A DNA stretch of 14,614 nucleotides from Oscillospiraceae bacterium (GTDB taxonomy: Bacteria; Bacillota; Clostridia; Oscillospirales; Oscillospiraceae): assembly GCA_016296045.1 (NCBI GenBank), contig JAEDKB010000024.1, forward strand, positions 1-14,614, written 5' to 3'. Below are positions 14,176 through 14,614 of this stretch, piece after piece; within the stretch, counting starts at the first letter, position 1; the number at the start of each line of letters is the position of its first letter. The notes under the pieces were generated by a model. It was not told where the DNA came from and searched no databases. It was given only the letters and a program-made list of their open reading frames with translations. The translations under genes were made by a program, and so were the position numbers.

Positions 14176-14610
14176 TCAGAGCTTTTTGGTGAAGCAGATG
14201 ATACGGTTTGCTTCTCGGAAACCGCAATGCAAGTGGAACTCTAGACTTTGATGATTATTCAATTCGCAATCGCTTGCAAATTCTGTGCAGCCCTTTTCTT
14301 TTGCCCACTGTTCACAGGCGTTTATCAGCATTCTGCCCCAGCCTTGATTTCTGGATTTTTCTTCGACAAAAACGCCCTCCAAATAACCCACAGGTGACGA
14401 GTTTGTGCCTTCAACATAATCATACCGTAATTGGCACTGAGAAAAGCCAATATATGCTCCATCAACAACACAAACAAATATTGCAGCAGAATCATTATCA
14501 ATCATACTGTCAAATTCTTGAGATAATTCATCCACCGTATGCGAAGTCCACATTTTTACAGCCATCTGTGCAACGGCGTAAGAATCAGAGTGTGTCGCTT
14601 TATGAATCAT
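14176..14610 (-). CDS. GNAT acetyltransferase, probable aminoglycoside 6'-N-acetyltransferase (AAC(6')-I type)
   Basis: A 144-residue single-domain GNAT enzyme, the usual size of AAC(6')-I proteins, which acetylate the 6' amine of aminoglycosides with acetyl-CoA. The central part, RYDYVEGTNSSPVGYLEGVF (62-81), then RNQGWG (87-92, acetyl-CoA pyrophosphate loop of the Q/RxxGxG/A type), CTEFASD (108-114) and a C-terminal CGFREANRIICFTKK, closely follow the pattern I recall from chromosomal AAC(6')-Ig/-Ih/-Iaa enzymes (YVNGTETSPVGFLEGI, CTEFASD, LGF..TE). The YV-GT/SSPV-FLEG and EFASD blocks are not general GNAT features, so the subfamily call is fairly strong. Actual resistance is not proven. 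The ATG at 14610 is four bases from the window edge, so the ribosome site is out of view. Codon use is visibly AT-richer (GAT, AAT, TTT, TTA) than in neighbouring genes, which suggests transfer. Confidence 0.82.
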   Translation of the reverse strand: MIHKATHSDSYAVAQMAVKMWTSHTVDELSQEFDSMIDNDSAAIFVCVVDGAYIGFSQCQLRYDYVEGTNSSPVGYLEGVFVEEKSRNQGWGRMLINACEQWAKEKGCTEFASDCELNNHQSLEFHLHCGFREANRIICFTKKL

Positions 14611-14614
14611 TTTG

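Overview
The window looks like chromosomal DNA from a low-to-mid GC Gram-positive anaerobe, most likely a gut Clostridia member (Oscillospiraceae/Ruminococcaceae-like). I infer this from strong AGGAGG-type ribosome sites, TATAAT-type promoters, compact hairpin terminators with short U tracts, and the flavour of the proteins. No rRNA, tRNA, CRISPR array or intact insertion sequence is visible.

Layout. The 5' end of secA runs off the left edge (minus strand). Upstream of it, on the same strand, is a cation diffusion facilitator whose metal-site residues (N-D/D-D) fit a manganese exporter. Divergent from that is a plus-strand, four-base-overlapping pair of half-size ABC exporters (1981-5477). 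They form a heterodimer with one degenerate and one canonical ATP site. A strong, probably bidirectional terminator separates them from a run of minus-strand genes, read right to left: adenosine deaminase (8678-9646), a HAD phosphohydrolase (7944-8597), an AAA_28 P-loop ATPase fused to a CYTH-like domain (6738-7844) and a PfkB sugar/nucleoside kinase (5600-6532). ADA, the ATPase and the kinase each have a recognisable promoter, so this is a neighbourhood of nucleotide/phosphate enzymes rather than one operon. The HAD gene has no visible promoter and sits just behind the ADA terminator.

Next comes about 400 bp without a gene (9661-10062), the most unusual DNA here. It contains a 309-bp palindrome-rich element bounded by 27-bp inverted copies of a hairpin, with nested and mutually exclusive internal stems. 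It ends 5 bp from the stop codon of a DHHW-family protein. It may be a MITE-like intergenic element, a structured 3' UTR or an ncRNA.

The right part holds a two-gene minus-strand operon, MBOAT acyltransferase (11542-12975) then DHHW/AlgX-like protein (10063-11475), predicted to O-acylate a cell-surface or exported glycan. It has a very good promoter. Upstream is ammonia-dependent NAD synthetase nadE (13132-13857). After a 318-bp gene-free stretch, the window ends with an AT-richer acetyltransferase closely resembling chromosomal AAC(6')-I aminoglycoside acetyltransferases (14176-14610). This is a candidate resistance gene and possibly horizontally acquired.

The genes do not form one pathway. 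Envelope and export functions (SecA, metal exporter, ABC exporter, glycan acylation) flank a cluster of purine/nucleotide enzymes.
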